DNA from: Candidatus Dietzia intestinipullorum
GTDB lineage: Bacteria; Actinomycetota; Actinomycetes; Mycobacteriales; Mycobacteriaceae
Assembly: GCA_019119635.1 (NCBI GenBank)
Contig: DWWP01000041.1
Location: 122,399 to 186,398, forward strand
Direction of reading: 5' to 3'
DNA: 64,000 bases
In this document: positions 61,232 through 64,000 of the stretch, in pieces
Position numbering within the stretch: position 1 is the stretch's first letter
Layout: every line of letters begins with the position of its first letter
Position numbers and translations under genes: made by a program
Notes under the pieces: model-generated
What the model was told of the DNA's origin: nothing
The model's database searches: none
The model's input: only the letters and a program-made list of their open reading frames with translations

Positions 61232-63979
61232 CTACTCGCGCGGCTTCTCGACCAACTCGTAGGTCTCGATGATGTCCCCGACCTTGATGTCGGAGTACGT
61301 CACCGTGAGACCACACTCGAAGCCCGCGCGGACCTCGGTGGCGTCGTCCTTCTCACGACGCAGCGAGGAGACGGTCATCTCCTCCGCGACCACGTTGCCG
61401 TCCCGGACGAGCCGTGCCTTGGCGTTTCGACGCATGATGCCGTCGAGCACCATACAACCGGCGATGTTGCCCACCTTGGACGAGCGGAACATCTGACGGA
61501 TCTCCGCCTGGCCGAGCTGCTTCTCCTCGTAGATCGGCTTGAGCATGCCCTTGAGCGCGCTCTCGATCTCCTCGATCGCCTGGTAGATGACCGAGTAGTA
61601 CCGGATGTCCACGCCTTCGCGGTTGGCCATCTCGGTGGCCTTGCCCTCCGCGCGGACGTTGAACCCGATGATCACGCCGTCGGACGCCGCGGCCAGGTTG
61701 ACGTTGGTCTCGGTGACCGCACCGACGCCCCGGTCGATGACCCGCAGCTGCACTTCGTCCTCGATCTCGATCCCCATCAGGGCCTCCTCGAGCGCCTCGA
61801 CGGTGCCCGAGTTGTCGCCCTTGATGATGAGATTGAGCTGACTCGTCTCCTTGAGGTGCGAGTCCAGGTCCTCGAGGCTGATCCGACGACGGCTACGGGC
61901 CGCCATCGCATTGCGCTTGCGCGCGTTGCGACGGTCCGCGATCTGGCGGGCCGTGCGGTCCTCCTCCACCACCATCATGGTGTCGCCGGCACCACAGACG
62001 CTGGTGAGTCCGATGACCTGGACTGGGCGCGACGGGCTCGCCTCCTGGACGTCCTGACCGTGCTCGTCGACCATCCGACGCACGCGACCGTAGGCATCGC
62101 CGGCGACGACCGAGTCGCCGACCCGCAGGGTGCCCCGCTGGATGAGCACCGTGGCCATCGGGCCGCGGCCGCGGTCGAGGTGCGCCTCGATGGCCACACC
62201 CTGGGCACTCATGTCCGGGTTGGCCCGCAGGTCCAGCGCCGCATCCGCGGTGAGCACGACGGCCTCGAGCAGGGAGTCGATGTGGAGCCCCTGCTTGGCG
62301 GAGATGTCGACGAACATGGTGTCGCCGCCGTACTCCTCCGGGACCAGGCCGTATTCGGTCAGCTGACCACGGATCTTCTCCGGCTGCGCGGTCTCCTTGT
62401 CGATCTTGTTGACCGCGACCACGATCGGGACCTCCGCCGCCTGGGCGTGGTTGATGGCCTCGACCGTCTGCGGCATCACTCCGTCGTCGGCCGCGACCAC
62501 GATGACCGCGATGTCGGTCGACTTGGCACCCCGGGCACGCATAGCGGTGAACGCCTCGTGGCCCGGGGTGTCGATGAAGGTGATGGTGCGTTCCACACCG
62601 TCGACCTCGGAATCCACCTGGTAGGCACCGATGTGCTGGGTGATGCCCCCGGCCTCGGCTTCGCCGACCTTGGCCGACCGGATGCTGTCGAGCAGCCGGG
62701 TCTTGCCGTGGTCAACGTGGCCCATGACGGTGACCACGGGGGGACGACGCTCGAGGTCCTCTTCGCCGCCCTCGTCCTCACCGAAGGAGAGGTCGAAGGA
62801 CTGGAGCAGCTCGCGGTCCTCGTCCTCCGGGCTGACGACCTGGACCTTGTACCCCATCTCGTCGCCGAGGAGCTGCAGTGTCTCCTCCGAGACGGACTGG
62901 GTCGCCGTGACCATCTCACCCAGGTTGAACAGCGCCTGGACCAGCTGCGCGGGGTTGACGTCGATCTTGTCGGCGAAGTCGCCCAATGAGGCGCCCTGTG
63001 CCAGCCGCAGGACCTGCCCACGACCGTCCGGGAGCCGGACACCGCCGACCTCGGGGGCCCGCATCGAGTCGTATTCCTGACGCTTCTGCCGCTTCGATTT
63101 GCGTCCACGACGCGGTGCCCCACCGGGACGGCCGAACGCGCCCGCGGCACCGCCGCGGCCACGACCGCCGCCGGGCCGGCCCCGGAAGCCTCCCGGAGGG
63201 CCGCCGCCACCCGGGCGGAAGCCGCCGCCGCCGGGACGTCCGCCGGGTCCACCCGGCCGACCGCGGCCCGGCGGGCGCGACACCTGGCCCGGCATCTGGC
63301 CGGGGCTCGGCCGCGAGGGCATGTTGCTCGGGCTCGGGCGGGGGCCGCCCTGCCCCGCGGCGCCGGAGCGCTGCGGGGGACGGGGGCCGCCCTGACCCGG
63401 TCCCGGGCGGGGCCCCTGCCCCGGCCCCGGGCGAGGACCGCCCTGTGGGCGCGGCGCGGGCGTGGTCCCGCTCGAGAAGGGGTTGTTTCCGACACGGGGC
63501 GCCCTGGGACCCGGCTTCGGGCCCGCCGGCCGTGGGCCGGGGGCGGGACGCGAGGCCGCCGCGGGCTTCGGTCCGGGGGTCGGACGCTCGGCGCCCGGCT
63601 TCGGGGTCGGCGCGGCGGGCTTGGCGCCCGGTGTCGGTCGCTGGCCGCCCGGCTTGGGCGCTGCGGACGACGGGGTCGGTCCGGGCGTCGGCTTGGGCGC
63701 CGCGGACCGCGGGTCCGCGCCCGGCTTCGGGCCCGGTGTCGGGGCGGACTTGGCACCCGGCTTGGGTGCCGCACCGCCCGCCGGGCGCTTCGTGGAGGCG
63801 GAATCGGTTCCGACGTCCGCCGGCGCGTGGGCTTCCCGGAGGCGCCGGACGACCGGGGCCTCGAGGGTGGACGACGCCGACTTGACGAACTCTCCCTGAT
63901 CGCGGAGCTTCGTCAGAAGTTCTTTACTGGTGATACCGAACTCTTTTGCCAGTTCGTGTACCCGGGGCTTGCCTGCCAC
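61232..63979 (-). CDS. infB: Translation initiation factor IF-2
   Basis: [51 protein letters not shown]-type N-terminus; GTG start preceded by gaggag. Confidence 0.98.
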   Translation of the reverse strand: MAGKPRVHELAKEFGITSKELLTKLRDQGEFVKSASSTLEAPVVRRLREAHAPADVGTDSASTKRPAGGAAPKPGAKSAPTPGPKPGADPRSAAPKPTPGPTPSSAAPKPGGQRPTPGAKPAAPTPKPGAERPTPGPKPAAASRPAPGPRPAGPKPGPRAPRVGNNPFSSGTTPAPRPQGGPRPGPGQGPRPGPGQGGPRPPQRSGAAGQGGPRPSPSNMPSRPSPGQMPGQVSRPPGRGRPGGPGGRPGGGGFRPGGGGPPGGFRGRPGGGRGRGGAAGAFGRPGGAPRRGRKSKRQKRQEYDSMRAPEVGGVRLPDGRGQVLRLAQGASLGDFADKIDVNPAQLVQALFNLGEMVTATQSVSEETLQLLGDEMGYKVQVVSPEDEDRELLQSFDLSFGEDEGGEEDLERRPPVVTVMGHVDHGKTRLLDSIRSAKVGEAEAGGITQHIGAYQVDSEVDGVERTITFIDTPGHEAFTAMRARGAKSTDIAVIVVAADDGVMPQTVEAINHAQAAEVPIVVAVNKIDKETAQPEKIRGQLTEYGLVPEEYGGDTMFVDISAKQGLHIDSLLEAVVLTADAALDLRANPDMSAQGVAIEAHLDRGRGPMATVLIQRGTLRVGDSVVAGDAYGRVRRMVDEHGQDVQEASPSRPVQVIGLTSVCGAGDTMMVVEEDRTARQIADRRNARKRNAMAARSRRRISLEDLDSHLKETSQLNLIIKGDNSGTVEALEEALMGIEIEDEVQLRVIDRGVGAVTETNVNLAAASDGVIIGFNVRAEGKATEMANREGVDIRYYSVIYQAIEEIESALKGMLKPIYEEKQLGQAEIRQMFRSSKVGNIAGCMVLDGIMRRNAKARLVRDGNVVAEEMTVSSLRREKDDATEVRAGFECGLTVTYSDIKVGDIIETYELVEKPRE

Positions 63980-64000
63980 TGCTCTCCTCACTGCGAGGTC

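Overview
High-GC actinobacterial chromosome segment. Gene content and order match the Mycobacteriales core; a Dietzia-like host is an inference. The first ~2 kb is the right end of an integrated phage or satellite element: a small unknown ORF, an HK97-fold capsid gene, a strong hairpin terminator, then a 3'-half fragment of tRNA-Val(GAC) that looks like an att site, directly followed by the tRNA's apparent native terminator. The rest is mostly conserved core genome: zapE-ribD-lipase-aftC-msrB, hemQ/hemY/hemE, rnd, dxs, ceoB/ceoC, hrpA, nrdR, a lexA-divergent SOS pair, hflX, dapF, glcB, iclR, miaA, DUF349, miaB, recX-recA, pspA/clgR, pgsA, ftsK, RNase J, dapA, thyX, dapB, pnp, rpsO, ribF, truB, pptT/pptH, MATE, nrnA, rbfA and infB. 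The best second looks are: (i) the tRNA-Val element end with a capsid gene lacking an adjacent protease; (ii) a small C-terminally anchored membrane protein divergent from lexA with candidate SOS boxes, occupying the DivS/ChiZ position; (iii) a perfect IclR-type palindrome upstream of glcB with an iclR gene close by; (iv) an ECF-type promoter, LAA degron and reduced Psp module at clgR/pspA; (v) structured 5' leaders on pnp and the DUF349 gene. All product names come from reading the translations; no database search was possible.
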